DNA of 64,000 bases from Nordella sp. HKS 07 (GCF_011046735.1 NZ_CP049258.1:1528001-1592000), one strand, 5' to 3'. Shown: positions 53,823-63,208, numbered from the stretch's first letter. Program-made: numbers and translations. The notes: a model not told the origin generated them from the sequence alone.

Positions 53823-55585
53823 GCCACCACCTGCTGGCGCGCCTGACAGGCCTCGATCAGCTTCATCACCCGGTTCCACATCAGCGCGCCGCGCGGGTCA
53901 CTGTAGCGATCCGGATGCCGGGTGAGGTGCACGTCGGTGCGCAACTCGAAGCCATCGAGCACGATCCGGGACGCCTTCGCCATGGCGTCCCGCATACGCG
54001 CGATGTCATGGTCCAGCCGATCGAGCGGCGCGCAGATCAGCACCGCATCATGGATTAGGGCACACACTTCAATGCCGGCTTCGGTGGCAAGGCAGGCAGC
54101 GAGCCGCAACATTTCGCTGCCGTTGGCCTGACACGGGAAGTTGCGCAGCGAGCGCGGGTTGGGATGCTCGCCGATCAGGACCGGCCAGCCGAACACAGTC
54201 TGCAGCGATCCGGTAAGCATGGCCTGGTCGACCGTCGCGTCCGACCATCTCCAGAACGTCCGGTAGGTTTCATGGTGGATGCGCAGCAGGTCGCGCCCTA
54301 CGATCGGCGGTTTTCCAATGCGGCGTGCCAGCCCTTCTCCTTCCATACCGTACGCCACCGCCAACGCACACTGCTTGAAGAGTTCGCGCGTCGGGCCATG
54401 CGTGTGCTTTGTGGCGCCGGCGGGAACCGCACCGGCTTGGCGGGCAAACTCAAAGTACGGGTCCCGCGACCGGTACGCCGTCTGCATTGCCGGGTCGCCA
54501 GACAACGCCGCAGCGATCCCGTGCTCCTGCTGGCACCAGTCGATGTAGGCGACCCCGAACCCTTCTGGTGGCTGGACCAGGCTGCGCAGCCATACGCTCG
54601 GGCCGAAGATGTAGCGGGTATTGCTCGGCTGGCAGCGCCCGGTGCGCGAGCGGAAGGCGGACAAAATGGTCCGGTTTCGCCCGTCGCTGCCGACCGCAAG
54701 ATCTGCCAGCCGCAGGTCCGACAGCGCGCTGCGCAGCTCGCGCATCGGCGAGACCGCCGGCCAGGCACGTGCCATCTGGCGAAATGTATCGTCGCTCAGG
54801 TCGAGACGGCCGGACTCGAGCACTGGCCACGGGATGGCATGTTTGGCAAGGTAGCGTTGCCATCGGTCCAGTCGGAAACTGCGCCCGTCGAACACGCCGT
54901 AGTCCCGGTCGATGTCGGCGATCAGCTCATACTGGATCGCGGTCCAGTATCGGCGCAGCAGCTCGAGGGCCACAGTGTCGACCGGCGTGCCATTCCACTC
55001 GATGGCGGCGGCCGCCTTCATGAAGCGTCCGCGCAGCAGCGCCCGCGGCAGGTCGAGCCGCGGCAGCATCGCCGCCAGCAGCCGCTCGAGCGTCCGCACG
55101 TCGCTGCCACAGTATTGCAGGATGGCCGCCCGGTCCTCGGCCGCCCACGGGCCGCCGGCCAGGATGCAGGCGCGCAACTCCTGCTTCTCGGTGATGTCTA
55201 TGCCATCGATGCCGAACCAGGCCGCAGCGCCGAGCAGGCCCGCACCATGAGGCAACGTCAGACCGTTTGTGCGGGCGCGGAATTCGGTAAACAGGTCGAG
55301 GATGAAAACCGGCTGTGACCAGCCGAGCGCCTTGAAGCAGCCGAGCTCGGCGCTGGCATAGTAGGCGATCAGCAACGTATCGGTGCCGACCGGAAAGGGT
55401 GGATCGGTTCCAAATTCACCGCGCCACAGGGTCCAGATCTCGCCGCTGCGTAGTTCCTTGGCCACCATGCAGACAGGCCGCGGCCGCTCACCAGATCGGC
55501 CGGCGTCCTCGAGCGTCAGGTGGCCGCCGAACTCAAACTCGAAATCGACGGCCACCACATGGCGGAACGGCAGCCCCTCGAGCAT
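53819..55585 (-). CDS. Family-A DNA polymerase with 3'-5' exonuclease domain
   Basis: 588 residues. The N-terminal DnaQ-like exonuclease shows D14-F-E16 and Y158-x3-D162. The polymerase core shows motif A DWCQQEHG (D349), motif B RELFKQCALAVAYG (R400, K404, Y412) and motif C IHDAVL (D513). In motif C, Ala replaces the usual Glu of Pol I's HDE. The 5'-nuclease domain is absent and the protein is much shorter than cellular Pol I, resembling phage or element polymerases. It lies between two DPFDL-motif genes and opposite two tyrosine recombinases, so it probably belongs to a mobile element. Confidence 0.85.
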   Translation of the reverse strand: MLEGLPFRHVVAVDFEFEFGGHLTLEDAGRSGERPRPVCMVAKELRSGEIWTLWRGEFGTDPPFPVGTDTLLIAYYASAELGCFKALGWSQPVFILDLFTEFRARTNGLTLPHGAGLLGAAAWFGIDGIDITEKQELRACILAGGPWAAEDRAAILQYCGSDVRTLERLLAAMLPRLDLPRALLRGRFMKAAAAIEWNGTPVDTVALELLRRYWTAIQYELIADIDRDYGVFDGRSFRLDRWQRYLAKHAIPWPVLESGRLDLSDDTFRQMARAWPAVSPMRELRSALSDLRLADLAVGSDGRNRTILSAFRSRTGRCQPSNTRYIFGPSVWLRSLVQPPEGFGVAYIDWCQQEHGIAAALSGDPAMQTAYRSRDPYFEFARQAGAVPAGATKHTHGPTRELFKQCALAVAYGMEGEGLARRIGKPPIVGRDLLRIHHETYRTFWRWSDATVDQAMLTGSLQTVFGWPVLIGEHPNPRSLRNFPCQANGSEMLRLAACLATEAGIEVCALIHDAVLICAPLDRLDHDIARMRDAMAKASRIVLDGFELRTDVHLTRHPDRYSDPRGALMWNRVMKLIEACQARQQVVA

Positions 55586-56179
55586 CTAGCCACCGCGCAG
55601 GCGCTTGATGACGGGATGATCGGGGTGGTTGATCAGGCGATCCCGAAACGCGATTCGGTAGATCTCGTCAAACCCCATGTCCGGCCAAACCGGATCGGGA
55701 ATAGAACTCTCGGCTTCGAAGATCTCATTGGCACCGAGCGACATGTTCGCCTTGACGCGCACCCACCGCGTCATGGCGTGCTGCACGGCTGAGGCCGCCG
55801 ACTGGTGCCAGTTGTTCACGCGCCCGTCTGCGGCGGGGATCCGAACCGGCCACATGAACAGCACGTCGGTGCGGGTGATGACGGTGAACAGCGTTGCGAT
55901 GAAGCACTCGCTGTACATTTCCGGCACCGCGCCGAGGTCGACGAGATAAAACTCGCGATTGTCCTTGAACTCGACGAAGGCAAATGTCTCGCGGAACGCC
56001 GGCTCGGGACGCACGCGTATGAAGTCATGGGGGCTCGGCTTTTTCACCGGCACAGTCGTCAGCAATTTCTTAACGGCCGCGCCTTCAATATTCTCCCGGT
56101 TGACGCGCAGCTTTGTCAGATCGAAGGGATCGCTGCTCGCCGCGTTGTCGATTAGCTCAAGCGTCGGTTTCTCGGTCAT
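55586..56179 (-). CDS. Conserved mobile-element protein with DPFDL motif
   Basis: 197 residues. N-terminus SSDPFDLTKLRVNRENIEGA followed by VKKLLTTVPVKKPSPHDFIR, a block shared by small proteins I associate with rhizobial islands carrying a polymerase-like gene. The rest is an alpha/beta protein (LFMWPVRIPAADGRVNNWHQ, HPVIKRLRGG end). The ATG at 56179 follows a strong GGAGGT. Its stop abuts the polymerase start with no gap. Function unknown; association with DNA processing is inferred. Confidence 0.7.
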   Translation of the reverse strand: MTEKPTLELIDNAASSDPFDLTKLRVNRENIEGAAVKKLLTTVPVKKPSPHDFIRVRPEPAFRETFAFVEFKDNREFYLVDLGAVPEMYSECFIATLFTVITRTDVLFMWPVRIPAADGRVNNWHQSAASAVQHAMTRWVRVKANMSLGANEIFEAESSIPDPVWPDMGFDEIYRIAFRDRLINHPDHPVIKRLRGG

Positions 56180-56288
56180 CGAAATACCTCCATGTTTGGC
56201 TGGATGGTTGGGAAACGGGCCGTCGCCGACAGCGACGACAAACGCCTCGTCCTCGGTCACGATATCTACCCTCCGTTCTGGGTGCCAT

Positions 56289-56477
56289 TCAGGCATCTCC
56301 CGCGTCCTTTGCTTTGGAGGCGAGCCAGGCCCTCAGGTCAGCCACCAAGATGAGGCTACGCCGGCCAACCTTCAGCACTCGAAGATTGCCTTTCTGGATC
56401 TCGCAATAGAGAGTTGAGCGTCCGACACCGCCAAGACGGGCGGCTTCCAGGACGGGTACAGCAATCGGCTCGGTCAT
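56289..56477 (-). CDS. AlpA/excisionase-like HTH protein, short
   Basis: 62 residues with a MerR-like HTH_17 fold: VPVLEAARLGGVGRSTLYCE, then GNLRVLKVGRRSLILVADLR. Such proteins act as recombination directionality factors or local regulators. It is the first gene of the minus-strand polymerase operon. Confidence 0.75.
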   Translation of the reverse strand: MTEPIAVPVLEAARLGGVGRSTLYCEIQKGNLRVLKVGRRSLILVADLRAWLASKAKDAGDA

Positions 56478-57014
56478 TCGTATGTCCTCCTGGTCGTGAG
56501 CGGATGAGTCCGGATCACTGAGGACAGGATAGAAACTTTCGCAGGGCTCGATTCCGGGTTTTTTTCATGGCCCATTTAACCAATGGAACCGCATTGCAAG
56601 GCGCTGACAGAGAGAAATTAATGACGTGTTTTCAAAGTCTTAGTTCCTTTGATAGATCGTCAGTATACTGATAAAAATCTCATCTCGCCGGTGCTGACGG
56701 GGCCGACCTCTGACCCTGAGCCCTAACGGCGATTCGGCTGGGCAATGCGCGCCAAAGGGAGGAAGCGGGCATGGGCTGGTTGCCAAATGCGTTTTGGGCG
56801 CTGGGGGTTTGCTTGCGCCCTATGGGATCGAAATCAGTGGATTGCGCTCGACCGGAGGACGCACGCCACCCGCGTTGGTGATACCCCTTAACGCATTGGT
56901 ATTTCTATGGGAAATGGAAAAACTGGTCTCCGAAAATAGGCAAACGCGACCCATTTTCAACTGTTAGCCTCATTCCAACAGCTGGCAACAGCACGCCACA
57001 AAAGGAGTGATGCT
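56478..57014. promoter_or_regulatory. Divergent control region of the mobile module
   Basis: 537 bases without a convincing gene separate the two divergent HTH genes. A perfect 12-base palindrome TCAGTATACTGA lies at 56660-56671 in an AT-rich patch and is a candidate operator. Promoters for both directions should be here. Confidence 0.5.
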
Positions 57015-57323
57015 ATGAAAACCAAGCCCACCCTGATTGCTCATCCCACCTTGGCCGGCACAAAGTACCCCGGCCTGGTCAATCAGTCCGTTGCCAAAAC
57101 CTCAACACCACCGGTTACAGCCCACAACTACCTGTCGGTCAAGGAAGCTGCCGTCTTCCTGCGCCTGTCGAAGAGCTATCTCGATAAGGCACGCGTCGCC
57201 GGGACCGGTCCGGAATTCATCAGGTTGGGCGCCAAGAAGATTGTCTATCGCTTGGCCGATCTCGAAGCCTGGATGCGTCAGAACCGCTACCAATCGACAT
57301 CCGAGTATCGGGAGGGCAAGTAA
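57015..57323 (+). CDS. HTH_17 (AlpA/excisionase-type) protein
   Basis: 102 residues. After a flexible N-terminus the DNA-binding unit is YLSVKEAAVFLRLSKSYLDK followed by FIRLGAKKIVYRLADLEAWM. A ribosome site AAAGGAG precedes the ATG. It lies upstream of two tyrosine recombinases on the same strand and may steer their direction. Confidence 0.85.
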   Translation: MKTKPTLIAHPTLAGTKYPGLVNQSVAKTSTPPVTAHNYLSVKEAAVFLRLSKSYLDKARVAGTGPEFIRLGAKKIVYRLADLEAWMRQNRYQSTSEYREGK

Positions 57324-57504
57324 TCATGGGATATATCCGCAATAACGAGACTAAGTATTACAAAGTAATTCTGAACAATTAGGATATCGCCTCACAGTAA
57401 AGGTAGCCAATATACTTGTAGCGTATTCCTAATTTCTAACGTAATACTACTGTTTACTTCCTAGTGAAACTGCGTCCGATATCCCAAGTTCCTAAGGAGC
57501 TGGT
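57324..57504. other. AT-rich spacer before the recombinase pair
   Basis: 181 bases, clearly AT-richer than the surroundings, with no coding frame. It may hold the promoter of the recombinases; a recombination site is possible but not shown. Confidence 0.35.
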
Positions 57505-59223
57505 ATGGATCACCTTTCTCAACCTCCTAGGGCAACGACCAATCCTGGTGCCGCCCTATTGTTTGAGCCGTCACTTCGCGATGCAATGACTTTCCTCGAG
57601 CAGTCACCGGACCTTCCAGAGAGCCGGAGGCGGCATTGGCTTACAAGCCTGCGGATCACTGCCAAAGGCATTGGGAAACCCCCAGAATCGCTCCCTGTCC
57701 GCTTGACAGCGCTCCGTCACCATTTGGCTCGGCTCAGCCCCGTTCTCATGGGCATTGCGCCAAAGACGCTTTCCAATCATAGATCGAACGTCAAGGCAGC
57801 CATCGTCCATTTCATGGCGGTTGAAGGAATACCTTCGCGCGGCGCGCCGCTATCCCCCGAGTGGACGGCTATCATTAAGTCGATAACCGAAGTCAAGGCG
57901 GCCCGTCTTCTTAGCGGCATAGCCCGCTACTCCGGCGTAAGGGGCATCAAACCTCAGTCCGTGAACGAGCAGATAGTGGCTGCGTATTTTGCCTTCAGAC
58001 GCGAGACGAGCCTCTATGAAACCGGCATCACCCGTCAGCGAGAACTTTCGCGCGCCTGGAATCGGTGCGCCTGCTCGGTACCCGGCTGGCCTGACATCAG
58101 ACTTCGGCTGCCGGACCTTGAGTGCAAATCCGAATCCCGCAAATGGGCTGAATTTCCGGACGGCCTACGCCATGACGTGGCCAGGTATCTCGACCAGCTC
58201 GCCAAGCCCCACAGAACCTCCAAAGGCAAGCGCCGAAAGCCATCCAAGAAGTCCAGCATAGATACACGCCGGCGCGAACTTGTCGCCTTCGCCAACAAGG
58301 CCGTAGCCAATGGCATTGCGATTGAGAGCCTGGTATCCCTGCCGGCTCTCCTGGCTCCCGCAGTCGTTCAGACAGTCCTGGAGGGCTATATGGGTCAGGA
58401 TAAGCCGACCCGGTATGTCATCGACCTTCCCTGGAAGCTTCTGGCGATCGCCAGGTCGATTGGTGCTGCTTCGGAAACAATCGAGCGGCTTGAAGACATG
58501 CGCGAAGCGCTCGAAGCTCAACGCGGCGGCACGATGACCCAGAAGAACATGACCGTGATCAGGGCGGTGATGACGACCGACGTCTGGGATCACGTCTGCG
58601 ATCTTCCGGCTGTGATGATGATGGAGGCGAAGCGCCTGCTGAATAAGTCGCCGTCCAAGGCGGCAAGCCGGGCTGCCCTGGGTGTTCAGATCCTGCTCCT
58701 GACTAGGGCACCTGTCCGGGTGAGCAACCTCCTGAGCATTCGCATCGGGCACAATCTGATCAAGCCCGGTGGCATGAAGGCGCCTTATGTGCTCCTGTTT
58801 CCTGAATATGACGTCAAAAACCGGATCGATCTGGATTTTCCGCTGAGCCTGCCGACGTCAAAGCTGATTGACGAATTTATCCAGCTCTTCCGCCCGCATC
58901 TCGGCATTTCCCATCGCTCTGACTGGCTATTCCCCGGCGAACAGAAGGCCAGAAATGCTACTCATGCTAGCGTCTCAATCGCCGAGCGCATGCTCAAGGA
59001 AACCGGCATCCGCATTACCGCACATCAGTTCCGGCACGCGGCGGCGGCCGTCATTCTCCGCGCCAATCCCGGAAACTACGAATTTACCCGCCGCGTCCTC
59101 GGGCATTTGAACGTGCAGACGACCGTTCGCTTCTATGCCGGTCTCGAGAGTTTTCAGGCAAGCAAGCATTTTGGCGAACTGATTGAAAGCCGCCTCGCTT
59201 TCAGTGAGGATGCCGACGAATGA
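57505..59223 (+). CDS. Tyrosine recombinase 1
   Basis: 572 residues. Catalytic residues are in place: R405 (APVRVSNLL), H507-x-x-R510 (TAHQFRHA), H534 (LGHLNVQTT) and Y544 (RFYAG). The long N-terminal 380 residues include a SAM-like core-binding region. It ends with an ATGA overlap into the second recombinase. Confidence 0.85.
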   Translation: MDHLSQPPRATTNPGAALLFEPSLRDAMTFLEQSPDLPESRRRHWLTSLRITAKGIGKPPESLPVRLTALRHHLARLSPVLMGIAPKTLSNHRSNVKAAIVHFMAVEGIPSRGAPLSPEWTAIIKSITEVKAARLLSGIARYSGVRGIKPQSVNEQIVAAYFAFRRETSLYETGITRQRELSRAWNRCACSVPGWPDIRLRLPDLECKSESRKWAEFPDGLRHDVARYLDQLAKPHRTSKGKRRKPSKKSSIDTRRRELVAFANKAVANGIAIESLVSLPALLAPAVVQTVLEGYMGQDKPTRYVIDLPWKLLAIARSIGAASETIERLEDMREALEAQRGGTMTQKNMTVIRAVMTTDVWDHVCDLPAVMMMEAKRLLNKSPSKAASRAALGVQILLLTRAPVRVSNLLSIRIGHNLIKPGGMKAPYVLLFPEYDVKNRIDLDFPLSLPTSKLIDEFIQLFRPHLGISHRSDWLFPGEQKARNATHASVSIAERMLKETGIRITAHQFRHAAAAVILRANPGNYEFTRRVLGHLNVQTTVRFYAGLESFQASKHFGELIESRLAFSEDADE

Positions 59224-60263
59224 CCATATCCAAGATTCGATCGCTCAAGATCGCGGAGTGGCCGAATGCGGATCGAGAGGCCTGGGAGCGTGCCTGCAGG
59301 CCAGCCAGGAAACTGGGAAAAGGTGGTACAGCCGCTCATCTCAAGCCCGTCAGCCAGAAAGACCTTGAGCGACGTTACGGGTTTTTCCTCGACTACATCG
59401 CGAGGGCGTCATTCCTCGATATGGACGCCGAAGCCGGTGCATACGTGATACCAACGAACGTTGATGGGTATCTTGCCGAGCTGAAGGCCCGATTAAGCTC
59501 GGTGACGGTTTATGGCAGCATCCGCAAGCTGCGCCGGTTCGTCCAGCTGGTAGCGCCTGACATGGATTTGGGATGGCTTCAGGAGATCGAGCAGGATCTC
59601 GATTGGGCAAAGCAGCCAACATCAAAATTCGATCGCATCGTCGATTCGGACCGTATTGTTCAGGCCGGCATGACACTCATGGCGGAGGCAGAAACGGCGC
59701 ACCACCTCACTCCTCTCAGGCGCGCCCACAACTATCGCAACGGCCTAATGATCGCCTTCCTGGCGATCTTGCCAATCCGGCTGAAGAACTTTTCGGCGCT
59801 GAGGATCGGCAAGAATCTCGTGAATTACAGAAAGCATTGGCAGCTCATCATTCCAGCAACCGATAACAAGTCAGGACGTGCCGACGAACGCCCGGTGCCG
59901 CGATTTCTTGCCCCTTACCTTGACAAATATGTGGAAATCTATCGCCCGCTGCTCAAGCCTCAATCGGACGGTTTGTGGGTTTCGACTTATGGTGGCGATC
60001 TTTCATACAAAGGGTGTGCACAGGTCGTCACTGAAACGACAAGGACGACGCTCGGTATCGCCGTTTCGCCCCACCTGATGCGGTCATGCGCGGCCTCAAC
60101 CGCATACCTGCATGCTGGTGATGATCCGGACCTGGCATCGGGGCTTCTTCAACATGTCGATAAAACAGTAACCGAGCGCCATTACAATCGGACACGTGGT
60201 GCCAGCTATGGGCGAGCTTTCTCCTCTTTGGTGGAGAAAGCAGATGGTAGCGGATGCAGCTAG
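59220..60263 (+). CDS. Tyrosine recombinase 2
   Basis: 347 residues with R187 (LPIRLKNF), H285-x-x-R288 (SPHLMRSCAAS), H312 (LLQHVDKTV) and Y322 (ERHYNRT), so catalytically complete. Divergent from recombinase 1 in sequence and length, so not a recent duplicate. Coupled translation suggests both act together, as in tandem or trio recombinase modules of mobile elements. Confidence 0.85.
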   Translation: MTISKIRSLKIAEWPNADREAWERACRPARKLGKGGTAAHLKPVSQKDLERRYGFFLDYIARASFLDMDAEAGAYVIPTNVDGYLAELKARLSSVTVYGSIRKLRRFVQLVAPDMDLGWLQEIEQDLDWAKQPTSKFDRIVDSDRIVQAGMTLMAEAETAHHLTPLRRAHNYRNGLMIAFLAILPIRLKNFSALRIGKNLVNYRKHWQLIIPATDNKSGRADERPVPRFLAPYLDKYVEIYRPLLKPQSDGLWVSTYGGDLSYKGCAQVVTETTRTTLGIAVSPHLMRSCAASTAYLHAGDDPDLASGLLQHVDKTVTERHYNRTRGASYGRAFSSLVEKADGSGCS

Positions 60264-60316
60264 AGCGCGCACTCATGAATCGAGCAAGATTTGTGCGACC
60301 TTCACCATTGTCCGCT

Positions 60317-60377
60317 ATGCCACGATAGCGGACCAAAATTCGCGATGCAGCAAAGCGACGCAATGGGCCAGAATCGG
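60317..60377. repeat. Direct repeat around the sulfotransferase/cyclase pair, copy 1
   Basis: About 61 bases resemble 63342-63402: TATGCCACGATAGCG (here) versus TATGCCCCGATAGCG, and GACGCAATGGGCCA in both. The two copies have the same orientation and flank the sulfotransferase and cyclase genes. Confidence 0.6.
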
Positions 60378-61316
60378 TCATTCAATCTGGCGCGAACGAC
60401 GACAGTCCGAGACGCCGGGCAAGTCCTTACCCCCAACCTCCAGCCATTGCCGGGCGTGTTCATTCGGCACAAGCTCAGCCATTCGCCCCCCATAACGTTC
60501 CAGATCGCTGCCATCGAGCTGCCCGTGCCATTTACCGGTACCGCCCGAATCGAAGAATGCAGCGTCGTCCTCCCAAAACCCCTTGCCACCCTGGGGCGCG
60601 AAACGGTCCGCCTGGGCGCGCATCGCATCAAACGCAGTCGCATTCACGACCTCATTCACCAACTTTACGTCGGCGCTGATCCTAGCCCCTTCGGCGAGGC
60701 GCCGCACGGCGGCGTGCGGGTCCGCGACCATATCCGCGTAGTGCAGAAGAACTAGCCTCGGGAGCCGCCGCTCCAACACGGTCGCACGGAAATGTTGCGC
60801 AATCGTCGCTAGAGAATCGCGGTCGAAATCCTGCGTGTCGACTTCGGACGAAAGAAAGTCGGCCAGTGCAATCTCGAGGGGTCGCCGCATGGGGTGTTCA
60901 GGAGCGTTCTTCCTGTTCAAGGCATGTTTGCGGAGAGAAAAGAACACGTCGAGCGGGTGACGATATACAGCAACTACGGTCACACCGTCCCAGACGGGAA
61001 AACCATCTGCCGGTGTATGGGTTTTCACCACCCGGCGACCGCGTTGCCGCGCGAGGGCGCTCGCCACCTCTTCCGCGTCGCCAAGCGCCGCATCAACCCA
61101 AGGCGAGAGCACGTGAACACGGTCGGTTAAATTGCTTCCGCCGTGAATGAGCATTGTAAGGATCGTCTGTGTCCACGTTGTGCCGCATTTGGGAGGAGTG
61201 CAGACCACAATGTCGCCTGTTCGCGGCTCCCATGTGGACCAACGCTCGGGCGTCGTTAGATCTCCACGGTAGTTCGCGGTTGCAGATGCCAAAACGATGG
61301 CTCGCTCACCATTCAT
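60378..61316 (-). CDS. Sulfotransferase-domain protein
   Basis: 312 residues. The 5'-phosphosulfate loop of PAPS is CTPPKCGTTWTQ (about 39-50) and the 3'-phosphate site is VVAVYRHPLDVFFSLRK. A catalytic His may lie in VVKTHTPADG. The enzyme transfers sulfate from PAPS to a small molecule or surface glycan. The last ~25 residues read into the flanking repeat. Located in accessory DNA beside recombinases, so probably acquired. Substrate unknown. Confidence 0.85.
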   Translation of the reverse strand: MNGERAIVLASATANYRGDLTTPERWSTWEPRTGDIVVCTPPKCGTTWTQTILTMLIHGGSNLTDRVHVLSPWVDAALGDAEEVASALARQRGRRVVKTHTPADGFPVWDGVTVVAVYRHPLDVFFSLRKHALNRKNAPEHPMRRPLEIALADFLSSEVDTQDFDRDSLATIAQHFRATVLERRLPRLVLLHYADMVADPHAAVRRLAEGARISADVKLVNEVVNATAFDAMRAQADRFAPQGGKGFWEDDAAFFDSGGTGKWHGQLDGSDLERYGGRMAELVPNEHARQWLEVGGKDLPGVSDCRRSRQIE

Positions 61317-61474
61317 CGCTTCCAGTCCCTGATTTGCCGGTGGCCCGAGTCAACCCAACGGAATGCTAGGTCAAAGTACAAAACGAAGCGAGACCCAGGT
61401 AAAATTGATGCAGATTGATAGTTAGGATGTCACCTTAGGGCCACAACCGGACCACAGCGACCGCGGAGCTGAGG

Positions 61475-63208
61475 CTACTCCGGAAGCCCCGCTTTGCGCA
61501 GTCCATCAAGCAGGTGATCGCCCAGCGCTTTGTCGGCATAGCCCAGTTTCTTTGCCACAGAATCGAGCGACGCTTTCGGCCTAGCCTCAAGAAAGTCACC
61601 CAGCTCGCGCCGCGCCTCTGTTTCTTGCCCCAGTTGAGCGAACGCTGCGGCCCGAAACATTGGCGTCCAGAAGTGCTTGCCGTGCATCCGCCGGAGCGAG
61701 GCGATCGCCTCTTCGTGGCGCCTCAGAAAGTACTGCGTCTGACCGCGCACCTCCCAGATGTAGGTCGGAGGATAGGAATCGCGCTGCAGGAGATCACCCA
61801 GATAACCCAGTGCATCATCCAATCTGTTCACATACATCAGCCAGTTGGCCCAATCCACTGCCATGCTCACGTCATGCGGGCTGAGGTTGACAGCCTGATC
61901 GAAGTGTTGGCCGGCGAGATCGAATTCCCTCCTCCGAAGGGCAGCCCATCCCATGCTGTTGTGCGCGTATGCATCATTCTCATTGAGTGCCAACGCTCTC
62001 TGAGCGTGTACTGCCGCCTCCTCGATCGTCTCCGGGCTTTCGTCGAGCAAATAGCGGAAGCACAACTGACTGGCCAACCAGGCATGAGCCTGGGCGAAGT
62101 CGGGATCGAGCTCAGTGGCGCGCCGGAACAATTCGACAGATTGTTTGAGATCGTAGTGATAGTCACAGTTCCGTCCCTGCAGGAAGCAGTCGTAGGCGAC
62201 CCAATCCTTGGTCGGCTTGTGACGGGAATACTCGGCCCCGATGGTTAAGAGGCGGCCAAGCAACGTTGCCACAATCGCGCGGGTCACTTCGTCCTGGACG
62301 GTGAAAATATCCTGAATATTGCGATCATACCGCTCTGCCCAGAGATGGCTCTGACTCACAGCATCGATCAGCTGTGCTGTTACCCGAATGCGATCTCCCG
62401 CCCTGCGCACGCTCCCTTCGACGATGTATCGCACGCCGAGCGCTCGTCGTACTGCAGCGATGTCCGTGGCAGGCCCCCGAAATTGGAAACAGGCGTTGCG
62501 CGAAATGACGAGTAGGGAGCGATCGCGGGCCAGCTCAGTAATGATGTCCTCAGTGATGCCATCGCTAAAATACTGCTGCTCCGGATCGCCCGACATGTTG
62601 GTGAAGGGCAGCACCGCGATCGACGGCTTGTCACTCGCCGCCTGGACCGGCTGACCGGCGTCTACCGATTCCGTGGAAATGGGCAGCGTAAGGCGATAGA
62701 CACGTACCGGCTCCGAGATGTTCTTCAAACTCTGTACGCCCAGATCGTCGAAGCCAACCTTGACTTTGTTTCGGATGTGGTCGTGAGCGGTGCCTGAGAT
62801 GAAAATGCTGCCCGGTTCCGCGAGTGCTTCCAGGCGTGCGGCGATGTTAACGCCATCACCGTAGAGGTCGCCGCCCTCAACCATCACGTCGCCCAGATTG
62901 ACGCCAATGCGCAGTACGATGTGAAGATCTTCGGGCTGGTCACCGTTGGCGGCGATCATGGCCTGCTGTAGATCGACGGCGCATTGCACAGCATTGACGG
63001 CGCTGGCGAACTCCACCAAAACACCATCGCCAGTCACCTTGAAGATGCGGCCGTGGTGTTCGGCAGTAAGGGGCTTAAGGATGCGATTCCGCCGAGCCTT
63101 GAGGGCGACCAGTGTTCCCACTTCGTCATGCTCCATGAGCTGGCTGTAGCCAACCACGTCGGCGGCCAGGATGGCGGCGAGGCGGCGTTGGGCGCGTTCT
63201 TCGGCCAT
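61475..63208 (-). CDS. Class III adenylate/guanylate cyclase with TolB-like and TPR regions
   Basis: 577 residues. The N-terminal cyclase domain has metal Asp in LAADVVGYSQL, TGDGVLVEF, a second metal Asp in GVNLGDVMVEGGDLYGDGV and the transition-state pair in NIAARLE. A TolB/FlgO-like region follows (SIAVLPFTNMSGDPEQQYFS, then DIITELARD), and then TPR-type repeats (about 350-560). This architecture is common in rhizobia; it makes cyclic nucleotide in response to an unknown cue. No membrane segment. The ATG at 63208 is chosen; no good ribosome site is visible. Confidence 0.88.
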   Translation of the reverse strand: MAEERAQRRLAAILAADVVGYSQLMEHDEVGTLVALKARRNRILKPLTAEHHGRIFKVTGDGVLVEFASAVNAVQCAVDLQQAMIAANGDQPEDLHIVLRIGVNLGDVMVEGGDLYGDGVNIAARLEALAEPGSIFISGTAHDHIRNKVKVGFDDLGVQSLKNISEPVRVYRLTLPISTESVDAGQPVQAASDKPSIAVLPFTNMSGDPEQQYFSDGITEDIITELARDRSLLVISRNACFQFRGPATDIAAVRRALGVRYIVEGSVRRAGDRIRVTAQLIDAVSQSHLWAERYDRNIQDIFTVQDEVTRAIVATLLGRLLTIGAEYSRHKPTKDWVAYDCFLQGRNCDYHYDLKQSVELFRRATELDPDFAQAHAWLASQLCFRYLLDESPETIEEAAVHAQRALALNENDAYAHNSMGWAALRRREFDLAGQHFDQAVNLSPHDVSMAVDWANWLMYVNRLDDALGYLGDLLQRDSYPPTYIWEVRGQTQYFLRRHEEAIASLRRMHGKHFWTPMFRAAAFAQLGQETEARRELGDFLEARPKASLDSVAKKLGYADKALGDHLLDGLRKAGLPE

